Shown: positions 1 to 9,100 of the stretch, one piece after another | How the letters are laid out: each line of letters starts with the position of its first letter | How positions within the stretch are numbered: the stretch's first letter is position 1 | From: Aeoliella straminimaris | GTDB lineage: Bacteria; Planctomycetota; Planctomycetia; Pirellulales; Lacipirellulaceae | Direction: 5' to 3' | DNA length: 64,000 nt | Assembly (NCBI RefSeq): GCF_024054565.1 | Contig: NZ_JAMXLR010000036.1 | Span: 186,001-250,000 of the forward strand | Translations under genes and position numbers: made by a program | Notes under the pieces: model-generated | Database searches by the model: none | What the model saw: the letters and a program-made list of their open reading frames with translations, nothing else | What the model was told of the DNA's origin: nothing

Positions 1-1
1 G

Positions 2-1345
2 TCGCGTGCTCGGCCCGATGTCCTAATGATCGTTGTCGACGATCTCAACGATTGGAACGCGTTGCTCGATGCCGAGTCGCCAATCGAGCTTCCGAATCTT
101 CGCCGACTGGCCGAGCGAGGGACGCTGTTCACCCATGCTTACTGTGCGTCGCCGGCGTGCAATCCCTCACGGGTGTCGGCATTGACCGGTTTGCGGCCCT
201 CGTCCACAGGCGTGTATGGCAACAAGACCGATTGGCGACGAGCCGTGGGCGATCGCAAAACGATTATGCAACGCTTTATGGATGCCGGTTATCATGTCGA
301 GGGTGCCGGCAAGATCTTTCATCACCACCTCGACGGGGCATTCCACGACACGGCCTCTTTCGATGCCTTTCAACCGATGAGGCCGCAACTCTATCCTCCG
401 GAGAAACTGAATCACGCGCCGGAGTATGGATCGAAGAATACCGACTGGGGAGTCTGGCCACCAAAAGTCGAAGATTCCATCGACCATCAGACAGTTAGCT
501 ACTGTGTGGATGTGCTGAAGCATCCACCGGGGGACCAACCGCTTTTCCTGGCCTGCGGTATCTACAAGCCACACTCTCCGTTTTTTGCTCCTGAGCAATA
601 CCACGGTCAGGACGCGGACGTCACGATGCCCCTGCTGGGAGACGACGACGTCAGCGATCTACCCAAAGGTGCTCAGAAGCTGATGAAATCGAAACGGTGG
701 TTCTGGCAGGGAATGTCGGAGCTCGACCATCGATTGCCCGGGTCGTACCGCAGCTTCGTCGAGAGCTACGCGGCTTGCGCCCGCTTTGCCGACGATCAGA
801 TTGGACGAGTTCTGGATGCCTTGGATCAAAGCCCGCGACGCGACAACACCGTGATCGTCCTGTGGTCGGACCATGGTTTTCACCTTGGGGAGAAAGAGCA
901 TATCGAAAAATTTGCCCTTTGGGAGAAGTCGACACACATCCCCTTCATCGTGGTTCAACCAGGAGTCACCAGGCCCGGTTCGGTATGCGCGACGCCCATC
1001 GATCTGATGTGCCTGTATCCCACGTTGCTCGAGCAGTGTGGTCTGCCGGAGGACGAACAAGCCGATGGCCAGAGTATTTCCAGATTGTTGAAAGACCCGG
1101 AGAGTTCGGCGGGCGAGCGGGTCGCACTGATGACCTATTTGCCAGGCAACCACGCTGTTCGTAGTTCGCGGTGGCGATACATTCGCTATGCGGACGGAAC
1201 CGAAGAGCTGTACGATCACCATGCCGATCCCCACGAATGGAATAACCTTGCCGGCGATCCGCAGTGGCAGGGTGTCATGGACGAGCATCGGAGGTGGTTG
1301 CCAGCGGAAAACGTGGCACAAGGACCCGACCTCCACCGTAAATAG
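2..1345 (+). CDS. Iduronate-2-sulfatase-type sulfatase, 5' truncated
   Basis: Sulfatase of the alkaline-phosphatase superfamily, expected to hydrolyse sulfate esters on a glycan outside the cytoplasm. The frame is open to the window edge (Arg-Pro-Asp-Val-Leu precedes the first internal Met at 26), so the true start and signal peptide lie upstream. Visible motifs are the N-terminal metal-binding VDDLND, the maturation motif C-N-P-S-R with its Cys codon at 158-160 (the formylglycine site), and a later SDHGFHLGEKEH metal and substrate segment. The C-terminal IRYADGTEELYD and DPHEWNNLA segments are typical of iduronate-2-sulfatase-like members. The substrate cannot be told from sequence. It is transcribed toward the regulator at 1754 but separated from it by 408 bases. 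Confidence 0.93.
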   Translation, partial: SRARPDVLMIVVDDLNDWNALLDAESPIELPNLRRLAERGTLFTHAYCASPACNPSRVSALTGLRPSSTGVYGNKTDWRRAVGDRKTIMQRFMDAGYHVEGAGKIFHHHLDGAFHDTASFDAFQPMRPQLYPPEKLNHAPEYGSKNTDWGVWPPKVEDSIDHQTVSYCVDVLKHPPGDQPLFLACGIYKPHSPFFAPEQYHGQDADVTMPLLGDDDVSDLPKGAQKLMKSKRWFWQGMSELDHRLPGSYRSFVESYAACARFADDQIGRVLDALDQSPRRDNTVIVLWSDHGFHLGEKEHIEKFALWEKSTHIPFIVVQPGVTRPGSVCATPIDLMCLYPTLLEQCGLPEDEQADGQSISRLLKDPESSAGERVALMTYLPGNHAVRSSRWRYIRYADGTEELYDHHADPHEWNNLAGDPQWQGVMDEHRRWLPAENVAQGPDLHRK

Positions 1346-1540
1346 CCCTTGGTTACTACGTGGCGAAACATCGTGGTGTGTTGCTCGGACCATGCATAGC
1401 CAGTTGATTTACTGAGGAGGCTAAATGGCCGTTGTGGAAGGCACCTAAGGTGAATTTACCAACGGCGAAAAAGGAACTTGGGGCGGGGGAAGTAGGAGTA
1501 CCTCACATCACCATTTCCATCCCCGAAAACCTTTAAGTTT

Positions 1541-1562
1541 GTTCCCCCTGCACGGGGGGAAC
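1541..1562 (+). terminator. Hairpin, possible terminator of the upstream sulfatase
   Basis: Perfect 8-bp inverted repeat GTTCCCCC/GGGGGAAC (1541-1548 with 1555-1562) around a 6-base loop. No T tract follows, so termination is inferred from position between the sulfatase and a new promoter. Confidence 0.4.
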
Positions 1563-1645
1563 TAACGAGGCCGGTCCACTGCGCCTGGCGCAGGATGGTC
1601 CAAATTCATCCCGAAATAGCAAGATTTACGCCTCTGAACTAATTT

Positions 1646-1661
1646 CTGAAATGCTCGAAAT
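1646..1661 (+). promoter_or_regulatory. Candidate operator, copy A (CTGAAATGCTCGAAAT)
   Basis: Two GAAAT half-sites offset by 9 bases, ending 6 bases before the -35 box of the regulator promoter. Near-identical or related elements lie in the intergenic regions next to the two paralogous regulators (29532-29547 and 15881-15896). Role as binding site for the GntR-type regulators is inferred. Confidence 0.45.
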
Positions 1662-1667
1662 TATTGC

Positions 1668-1695
1668 TTGACCCGGGATATTTATTTGGTAGTAT
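1668..1695 (+). promoter_or_regulatory. Sigma-70-like promoter of regulator 1
   Basis: TTGACC at 1668-1673, a 16-base spacer and TAGTAT at 1690-1695, placing transcription start near 1702, about 50 bases before the ATG at 1754. Confidence 0.5.
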
Positions 1696-1753
1696 GCGAT
1701 TGTCGAGGCGGTCGACATGACTTTTCAATCACTTCTTATCTTAGGTAAGAACA

Positions 1754-2842
1754 ATGCCTGAGAAGGCTGGATCTGTCACTCCGCAAATTGCGGACTTGGC
1801 CAATCAACTGATCGAGGACATCACGTCGCGAGACTTAGCGCCGGGTGATCGGTACCTGTCTACGGCCGAAGCTTCGAAGTACTTGGGGGTCAGTACTGCC
1901 GCGGCGAATCGCGCACTGCAGTTGCTCGAACGACGTCGGATCATTTCACGTCAGCAGCGACGCGGGGCGTTCATCTTGGGTCTTCCCGACGACAACCAGG
2001 CGCGGCCGCTACATCGGGTGCACTTCTTAGTCCATCCGCTGTATATGCGGACCGAGGGAATGGGCAACGACCAGATCCTGCTGGGCATGCAGAGCGAACT
2101 GCCCGGCGTGCACGTACAAATCAGCTTTCTCCCACAAGGGGACGAGACCGGCCTGGTGCAGCAACTGATAGCTCAAGCCCTGGCCGCCGATTCTACGGAT
2201 GGCTTTGTCCTGGTGCGGGCCAGTTGCGAAACTCAAAGATTGGTCGCGGGTTCAGGTTTGCCGGCAGTCGTGTTCGGGGCCATCTATCCCGGCATCGATG
2301 GTTTGGCGAGTCTTGATCGCGACCAGCATGCCGTAGGTGGAGTGTTGGCAAAATGGATGCTCAAGCGAGGGCACCAACGATTTGCCTACTTGAATCGTCA
2401 GCTGGTGCTACCGGGCGACAATATCACCATGGAGGCAATTGCGGGTGTGCTGGCCGAAAGTGGCAAAGCAGTAGATTCGCTCTTGATCCGAGGATTGCCT
2501 TCGGATTCGCAATCTTGTGTCGCCGATTTGCATTCGTTGTTGAAGCGGCCCAATGCACCTACTGCTTTGATTTGTCGTTCGCTTCGCATTGCCGAAAACG
2601 TCGAGGCGGCCCTCGGACGAGTTGGTGGAGACACCAGTAAGTACGATATCGCCGTATGCGACTTCTTCTCGGGCGGCAACAGCGCTTGCCGTTTTGCATA
2701 TCCTCAGCCCGTTGAGAATGACGAGCAACAAGGGCAACACCTCGCGCGGCTGCTGTCGGCGCAGGTCGAAGGTTGGAGCAGCAATGCCCGCAATGTCATT
2801 GTTCCGGTGCAGTTAAAACAGCCAATAAAGAATAGCAAATGA
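1754..2842 (+). CDS. GntR/LacI-type transcriptional regulator (paralog 1)
   Basis: A 362-residue cytoplasmic regulator. Residues about 10-78 form a GntR-type winged helix-turn-helix (LAPGDRYLSTAEASKYLGVS, then ANRALQLLERRRIISRQQRRGAF). The remaining ~280 residues resemble a periplasmic-binding-protein/LacI effector domain, as in AraR-like hybrids. It is clearly paralogous to the proteins at 14686-15753 and 28338-29420: all three share PGDRYL, ANRAL, RQQR and the segment VHFLVH...GND...LGMQ.ELPGV. It lies at the head of a same-strand block (LamG protein, sialidase, polyprotein) and has its own promoter with a candidate operator, suggesting autoregulation and control of the block. The ligand is unknown; a sialic acid or derivative is the natural guess from context. 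Confidence 0.9.
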   Translation: MPEKAGSVTPQIADLANQLIEDITSRDLAPGDRYLSTAEASKYLGVSTAAANRALQLLERRRIISRQQRRGAFILGLPDDNQARPLHRVHFLVHPLYMRTEGMGNDQILLGMQSELPGVHVQISFLPQGDETGLVQQLIAQALAADSTDGFVLVRASCETQRLVAGSGLPAVVFGAIYPGIDGLASLDRDQHAVGGVLAKWMLKRGHQRFAYLNRQLVLPGDNITMEAIAGVLAESGKAVDSLLIRGLPSDSQSCVADLHSLLKRPNAPTALICRSLRIAENVEAALGRVGGDTSKYDIAVCDFFSGGNSACRFAYPQPVENDEQQGQHLARLLSAQVEGWSSNARNVIVPVQLKQPIKNSK

Positions 2843-2890
2843 GCGCGTAAGTACTTTGTTGTGTATGTGGGTCTTTTGGCGGAGAGCTTC

Positions 2891-4429
2891 ATGATGTCCA
2901 GAATTGCGGTTGTGTTGTACGGTGCGTTGATTTTCCTGGCTGGCAATCCAGCATCGGCTGTCTTGGTGGCCCATTGGCCACTCGATGATGCCGTCGGCAG
3001 TGGAAGTGTAGCCGAAAATGTAAACGCTTATGATGGAACGCCGGATTCTGGTGTCACACAGGGAGTGGTCGACGGTTCCCTCGGTACCACGGTGGTGGAG
3101 TTGGACGGCGGCGCCGCCGCCAGCATCGATCTTTCGGACCATGTTGGCGTATTCAGCAGCATGACCTCCGGTACGGTGACGGGGTGGTTTCTGAACAATG
3201 TGGCTTCGGCCGACGCCTTGTTCACGCTTTCCGACAACACGGTAGGTTCCACCGAAGCCCGCGTCATGTCGGAAGGAAACCGTATCTTTTACGCCATCCG
3301 CGACGAAGGTGGCAACCCTGTCGGTGAAGGCCAAAAAATCCTCAGCCAGGAAGGAATCGCCGATGCCAATTGGCACCACTTTGCCGTGACAATCGATGGC
3401 GACAATGAAGTCTCGAAACTGTACGTCGACGGACTTCTGGTAGGACAAAACTATGCGCCGATGTGGGGGAATATTACCAATGCCGCCACGGCGCTCAATA
3501 ACATGGCCATTGGGTCGAATAGCGACAGTGGTGGCGTTCAGTGGGGGCTCGATGGTCGCATGTCGAACTTCGCTATCTATGACAATGTGTTGTCCTACGG
3601 CCAGGTCCGCGACGTGATGCAGAATGGCGTCTCGGAGTCGCCTGATGATTTGGGCCCCGTCATTCGTCCCAACGGAACCATCGCCCAATACAAATTCAAT
3701 GATCAGGCCCCCGGAAGTCCCGCCAACGCGAATGACACCATCATCGACGAGACGGGCAACCACGATGGCACCGTCATGTCGCCGCTGAGCTACGTCGCGG
3801 GACTCGATGGCTCCGCACTGCACTTCGCAGACGACGACTACGCCGATCATCGCATCGAGATTGCCAAGGACGAAGATCTGTACGTCCTTCCCGGAGAGGG
3901 ATTTACGGTCGAGGCCATCTTCCGCACGGACGCCCCTGGCATACTTACGCTGGTATCCATGAACGGGAACGCTGGGGAGACCTGGATGCGTTTGCAGGAC
4001 GGCGAAGTACGCTGGTTCCTAAACGACAGCGGTGGAGTCGGCAGCGTCGACGTGCAGTCCGATGATGCGGAAGGCGAAGTTGCTAACACTGGCGAGTGGA
4101 CACACGTGGCGGGCGTATACGAGCCGGCAGCGGAGGAAATTCGGTTGTATATCAATGGCGTACTCGTGGATATGGACACAGCTCCTGCCCAGTTCGCCGC
4201 TCCGCTCAATGGTGATACCAACCCGTTGGTGATCGGCGACTTTGCTGACAGCAATACGCGAAGGTTCATTGGCGACATTGATGAAGTTCGTATTACCCGC
4301 GGAGCTCTCATGCCAGGTGAGTTTCTGCGAGTGGTGCCAGAACCCTCTTCCGCACTGTTGGCAGTCTTCGCTTTGGCGGCTGCCGGTGTGGTGACAAAGC
4401 GAGGGAGGAAGTCAGAAGTAGAGTATTAG
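2891..4429 (+). CDS. Two-domain LamG PEP-CTERM protein
   Basis: Secreted protein of 512 residues from the chosen ATG at 2891, which has GGAGAG about 6 bases upstream and gives a clean signal peptide (MSRIAVVLYGALIFLAG, cleavage after ASA); an in-frame ATG at 2861 lacks both. Two concanavalin/LamG-like beta-sandwich domains follow (roughly residues 22-225 and 255-475), each with the W.H.A...D....LY.DG-type signature. These domains usually bind carbohydrate. The C terminus is a PEP-CTERM sorting tail: VPEPSS, a hydrophobic helix, then KRGRK, normally recognised by an exosortase. No catalytic motif is evident. It follows regulator 1 by 48 bases. Confidence 0.88.
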   Translation: MMSRIAVVLYGALIFLAGNPASAVLVAHWPLDDAVGSGSVAENVNAYDGTPDSGVTQGVVDGSLGTTVVELDGGAAASIDLSDHVGVFSSMTSGTVTGWFLNNVASADALFTLSDNTVGSTEARVMSEGNRIFYAIRDEGGNPVGEGQKILSQEGIADANWHHFAVTIDGDNEVSKLYVDGLLVGQNYAPMWGNITNAATALNNMAIGSNSDSGGVQWGLDGRMSNFAIYDNVLSYGQVRDVMQNGVSESPDDLGPVIRPNGTIAQYKFNDQAPGSPANANDTIIDETGNHDGTVMSPLSYVAGLDGSALHFADDDYADHRIEIAKDEDLYVLPGEGFTVEAIFRTDAPGILTLVSMNGNAGETWMRLQDGEVRWFLNDSGGVGSVDVQSDDAEGEVANTGEWTHVAGVYEPAAEEIRLYINGVLVDMDTAPAQFAAPLNGDTNPLVIGDFADSNTRRFIGDIDEVRITRGALMPGEFLRVVPEPSSALLAVFALAAAGVVTKRGRKSEVEY

Positions 4430-4451
4430 GCATCGAGGGCAGCACTCGTCA

Positions 4452-4481
4452 GGTTGGCCCTGCTCGCGAGCAGGGCTGACC
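4452..4481 (+). terminator. Strong hairpin after the LamG gene
   Basis: A perfect 20-bp palindrome at 4457-4476 (GCCCTGCTCG and its complement) extends with G-T pairs to a 15-bp stem from 4452 to 4481. It begins 22 bases after the stop codon and lacks a T tract. It may be a terminator or an mRNA-stabilising or processing hairpin between cistrons. Confidence 0.55.
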
Positions 4482-4547
4482 CGGCGGGGTTCATTCGGAC
4501 AGTGAACAACGGATCAGAGAATAACATAGTGGCGGAGTCAGGCTGGA

Positions 4548-6047
4548 ATGCGATTTGTCAATACACAACTCTTGAGTCTGCTGGCGGTGGCCGCAGCGCT
4601 GTTGGTAGGCGCTACTAACATTCGCGCGGAAATTGTCAAACGTCTCGTCTTCGAGAGTGGCCAGGAAGGCTACAACATTTACCGCATACCCACGATTGTG
4701 AAAGCGGCCAATGGAGATCTGTTAGCCTTCGCCGAGGCCCGCTCGGGTGGCGATGCCAGCGAGATCGACATCGTGATGAAGCGGTCGTCCGACAATGGCG
4801 ATAGCTGGGGGCAGCTGCAAGTGGTGATCGAAAACGATCGCTACCGTGGTTGGGATGGCCTACCCACGACGGACGTGACTGCGGGAAACCAGTCGCCTGT
4901 GGTCGATCATCTCGATCCGCTCCATCCAGGGCGTATCTGGATGCCATTCACCTTGGAAAACGACCGGGTGTTTGTAACTTACAGCGACGACCATGGAGCG
5001 ACATGGCGATTGGACAACGCTGGTCGGGCGCGCGAGATAACCCCCGACGTGAAACTCGATTCGTGGGGGTGGTACGCGACCGGACCGGTTCACGGCATCC
5101 AGCTAACACGCGGCGAGAGCCGGGGGCGGCTGATTGTCCCCTCCGATCATCGCGCCGGGGGCTGGGGCGCACACGTCGTCTACAGCGACGACCACGGAGC
5201 CACGTGGGAGTTGGGAGCCATCGATACCCGCGATTCGACCGACTCGGTTCGACCGAACGAGAACACGGCTGTCGAACTGGTCGATGGCCGGGTGTACTTT
5301 AACGCTCGCGATCAAAACGGCTCGGCACCAGGCAACCGCGCTGTCGCGTACAGCAGCGATGGTGGTGCGAGCTACGACGAGCCCTTTACCCCCGCTCCAG
5401 AGTTTGTCACGCCCGTAGTCCAAAACTCAGTCATGCGGTTGCGTGCGACCGACATGGGCGATTCCGAAAATGTGTTGCTGTATTCAGGACCTGGACAGGC
5501 CGGTAGTCGCAACGACATGACCATCCGTGTCAGCTTCGACGAGAGTGCCACCTGGGTGAAGCACACGCTCATCCATGCTGGGCCATCGGCTTACTCGGAT
5601 CTGGTAGCCATCGACAGCGATCACTTTGGCGTCCTTTGGGAAGCGGGCGACTCGCTGTACGAACAGATTCTATTCGGCTATATGGCCTTCGACGATTTGG
5701 ACCCGATCGGGTTCAACGGAATCGATGGCGATGTAAACCAAGACGGTGTGGTGAATATCGACGACTTGAATCACTTCATCAGTGTATGGTCGCCCGTCTC
5801 CGACAAAGAGTTTCTGGGCGGCGCGGACAACTACCTGAATGGCGATTTGAATTTTGACAATCGACAAGACGTTTCGGATGCCGCCTTGTTGCGACGACAC
5901 TTGCTTCAAGCCGGTGTGTCGACCAGTGGACTGGAAGCGTTGATGCGACCGGTTCCCGAGCCATCCACATTGCTGCTGGGCGCCCTGAGTAGTTGCTACC
6001 TGCTCGGCAGTAAAGTTTCAACACGTGCTTCATTGAGTGATCCCTAG
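4548..6047 (+). CDS. Exo-alpha-sialidase with dockerin-like repeat and PEP-CTERM tail
   Basis: Secreted sialidase of 499 residues, expected to release terminal sialic acid from glycoconjugates. Signal peptide about 1-27 (cleavage after IRA). The catalytic six-bladed propeller starts with YRIP (residues 45-48, carrying an arginine of the sialidase triad) and has Asp-box repeats SSDNGDSW, SDDHGATW twice, SSDGGASY and SFDESATW. After the propeller come two EF-hand/dockerin-like calcium loops (GDVNQDGVVNIDD and GDLNFDNRQDVSD), and from residue 469 a VPEPS PEP-CTERM tail. Among the sialidases in this window it is the only one with a surface-sorting tail, so it is probably held at the cell envelope. 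It lies downstream of the LamG protein and upstream of the polyprotein on the same strand. Confidence 0.93.
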   Translation: MRFVNTQLLSLLAVAAALLVGATNIRAEIVKRLVFESGQEGYNIYRIPTIVKAANGDLLAFAEARSGGDASEIDIVMKRSSDNGDSWGQLQVVIENDRYRGWDGLPTTDVTAGNQSPVVDHLDPLHPGRIWMPFTLENDRVFVTYSDDHGATWRLDNAGRAREITPDVKLDSWGWYATGPVHGIQLTRGESRGRLIVPSDHRAGGWGAHVVYSDDHGATWELGAIDTRDSTDSVRPNENTAVELVDGRVYFNARDQNGSAPGNRAVAYSSDGGASYDEPFTPAPEFVTPVVQNSVMRLRATDMGDSENVLLYSGPGQAGSRNDMTIRVSFDESATWVKHTLIHAGPSAYSDLVAIDSDHFGVLWEAGDSLYEQILFGYMAFDDLDPIGFNGIDGDVNQDGVVNIDDLNHFISVWSPVSDKEFLGGADNYLNGDLNFDNRQDVSDAALLRRHLLQAGVSTSGLEALMRPVPEPSTLLLGALSSCYLLGSKVSTRASLSDP

Positions 6048-6061
6048 AGTTTGATTTTTTC

Positions 6062-6082
6062 GTGCTGTGCAATCCACGGCAC
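6062..6082 (+). other. Intercistronic hairpin
   Basis: GTGCTGTG (6062-6069) can pair with CACGGCAC (6075-6082) with one G-T pair and a 5-base loop. It lies 15 bases after the sialidase stop, between two PEP-CTERM genes. No T tract follows. Confidence 0.3.
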
Positions 6083-6130
6083 TCGGTCAGCTTGTTACTT
6101 GCTAGTCTTCGTTTTATTGAGGATCCATCC

Positions 6131-9100
6131 ATGTCTGCCCTCTCTCGTCGACCGGAATCCCTTCGCCCGCTGCTGATGAGCGTCGCGTACGGGGTGTTCG
6201 CCCTGTGCTGTGCCCCGATGGCATCGGCCGTATTGCTGTTGCATTTTGATCCCAACGACACGCGTACCACCTTTCAGAATGGCTACGAGGACAATCGATA
6301 CGGCACGGCGCCGGCGGTCAATCCAGGCGATCCGGTCGGTTGGATTATGGATACGAGAGTGCCCAGCAGCCCCACGCCTGATCCCGACAATGGGCCTGAC
6401 ACTTACATCGATGGGCAGCAAGGCGTGGCGCGGCCTGTGCTTGCCAGTCATCCTACGGCTGGTAACGTGATCGAGTTTCTGGAGGGTAATGGAAACTTGC
6501 TGACCTTCGACCCTGGTCCCAATGCCTTGGCTGACGGATGGGGCGAAAATATGGATACAAATACGGCTACGGTCTTGGTGGCGGCCAATACCGCCAACTT
6601 CGGCGCCGGCGCCGACTACCTTTTCGATTTCCGTGACGATGCCGCGATCGGTGGTGGGTCGAATGAGTCGGATGGACTTGCTCTGCGATACGACCACAGC
6701 ACAGGCGTGCTTGAAGGCATGGTTAAGCAAGAGGTCGTGGCTTCTGTGCCAGTCGATACCGGCAAGTGGTTCACGGCATCGCTCGTATGGGATGGACCTA
6801 ACACCACGGCCACTCTATCGGTTGAAACGTTGGCCGGCGTCACTTCCGATTCGGGCACGGCATCGGATGTCGCGCTCGATGTCGACCGTAGTCGTTGGGG
6901 AGCTGACAGCAACAACAGCAATGGCTACGTCGGGTTCATGGGCGATTACATGGTCTACAACGATGTGGACGACCACTCCGCTGATTTTACCGCTTTGGGT
7001 GCACAGTATCTTATTACCGTTCCAGAGCTCATCGTAAACCGAAACACGGGTGAGATCTCCATCAGTGTTCCCGGCGGTGGCAGTGCTGTGACCAATGTCG
7101 TCGGCTATTCAATTACGTCTGAAGCACAGACGCTCGATCCTACCTTTTGGACATCCATAGCCGACAACTACGACGCTGATCACCCGGGCGCGAACCAGGT
7201 CGATCCCGACAACAACTGGACCAAACTGTCCGACTCCGCTTTGCGAACTGACTTGACGGAGATGGAGTTTGAGCAGAACGGTGGTTCCTCCAATGGTGCG
7301 GACTTCTTGCCTGGCACCAGTACCAGCCTGGGTAATGCGTGGATTCAATACTTTGAAGAAGACATTGAGGCGAGCATCGTATTCGACAATGGTAGTGTGA
7401 TGCCGCTGAATGTTGTATTTACCGGCAACGGCGGCGAGCCACTTACCTTTGGTGACCTCGACTTCGATGGCGACGTTGATCAGGACGACTTCACGAACGA
7501 GTTCTTGCCAAACTATGGCGCCGATACATCCGTGATGAGTTCGGACCCACAACGGTATGGTTTGGGGGATTTGAATGTGGACGGCACCGTCAATCTCCAA
7601 GACTTTATCCTTCTCAACAATGCTTACGCCGCGGCGAATCCCGGTGCGGGTGCTTTACAGTTTGCTGGTTCGCAAGTTCCCGAACCTTCAACTTGTGTCA
7701 TGTTGACGCTGTTCGCGGGGGTCTTGTTGTTCGGTAAATCGAGGCTTCTTCAGGTCAAAACTCGGAACAGTTTTGCGATATCGGCTCTGTTGTTTGTGGT
7801 TTGCTTAGGTGTTGCAGCGAATTCTGCGCGTGCGGAACTCGTCGTGTACCTCGATCCCAACGTGTTGGAGAGCCAATTCTCCGATGGCAGTACCAGCGGC
7901 GGTACGGTACCAGCCCAAATTGGCGACACCGTAGGATTCATCAGCGACGTACGTGCTGAGAACTACGGTGCCGCTGGTGCGGGCGACGGGTTTGTGGATT
8001 TGGAAGGAAGCGCAAGCAATCTCGCCGTGCGTCCACCCATTGTCGCTCACCCCACTCTAGGCACCGTCTGGGCTCCTACGGCCAATGGATCGATGTTGGG
8101 GCGGACCGGCGCTTCGGCCAACACCGATGGTATCGGCACCAACTTCGATACAAACACCATCACGGCTATCGTCGCGGGGCAAATCAGCTCGGCCGGCAGC
8201 GGCACTGGTTACTTTTTCGACTTCCGCGACGACGCCCCCACCGGCGGTGGCAGCAACGCGGTCGATGGCTTCGCCCTGCGATACAACTATTCGAATGGCA
8301 TGCTCGAGGGAATTGCCAAGCAATCGACCAACGCTGCGGTTCCTGTTGGACTGGACGAATGGTTTATTGCTTCGTACACGTGGAATGGTGCCGCTGCAAC
8401 GGCCACTCTGAACGTGGAGACCGTGACGGGCGCAACACTCAGCAATACAGCCGCCGCCGAAACGGCAGCCTTGGCTCCCGACCGCTGGCGAGTGATTGCC
8501 GATTCTAGTGGCAGTGGAGGTCGGATCTATGGCCAGATGGGCGACCTTCTGCTCTACAACGACACCGACGATCACAGCGATGTGGCTGATGGTCTGGCGG
8601 ACGATTATCTGAAGGCCCTCGAGATATCCATCAACCGTAACAACGGCACTGCCACGCTGACTAACGACACCGGTGTCGACTACGTTCTTGACGCGTACAC
8701 CATCTCCAGCGAAATGGGCTCCATCAATTCCGGGTCTTACACTTCGCTCGATGGCCAGAATTATGACGGTGGTGCCTGGACTCAGTTGGATGCGGATCCA
8801 ACGCTCGTCTCTGAGGGAGCGTTCTCGCTCACCGGTTCGACAATCCCCGACGGTGCCAGCATTCCCTTGGGAACTCTGTTCAACACTTCGGTGGGCGTGG
8901 AGGACCTGGAGCTATCGTTGCATCTTTACGGCGACTCCGAAGGCACCTTCCAGAAAGCCCGTGTCGTTTTCTTCGATGGACCCGGCGGACTAGCCGGCGA
9001 TTTCAATGGCGATAACAAGGTAGACATCGCCGACTATACCGTGTGGCGCAACAACCTTGGCGCCGCGGACGAATCGGCAATCAATGGCGCCGGCGACGGC

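Larger units (their letters stand above)
1346..1753. other. Intergenic region before regulator 1
   Basis: No convincing gene. It holds a GC-rich hairpin (1541-1562), a GAAAT direct-repeat element (1646-1661) and a sigma-70-like promoter (1668-1695) for the following regulator gene. Confidence 0.7.

Noticed and set aside
2813..3850. 345-codon minus-strand frame opposite the LamG gene
   Set aside because: Low-complexity, no domain, and fully opposite a gene with signal peptide, domains and sorting tail; a shadow frame of GC-rich coding DNA.
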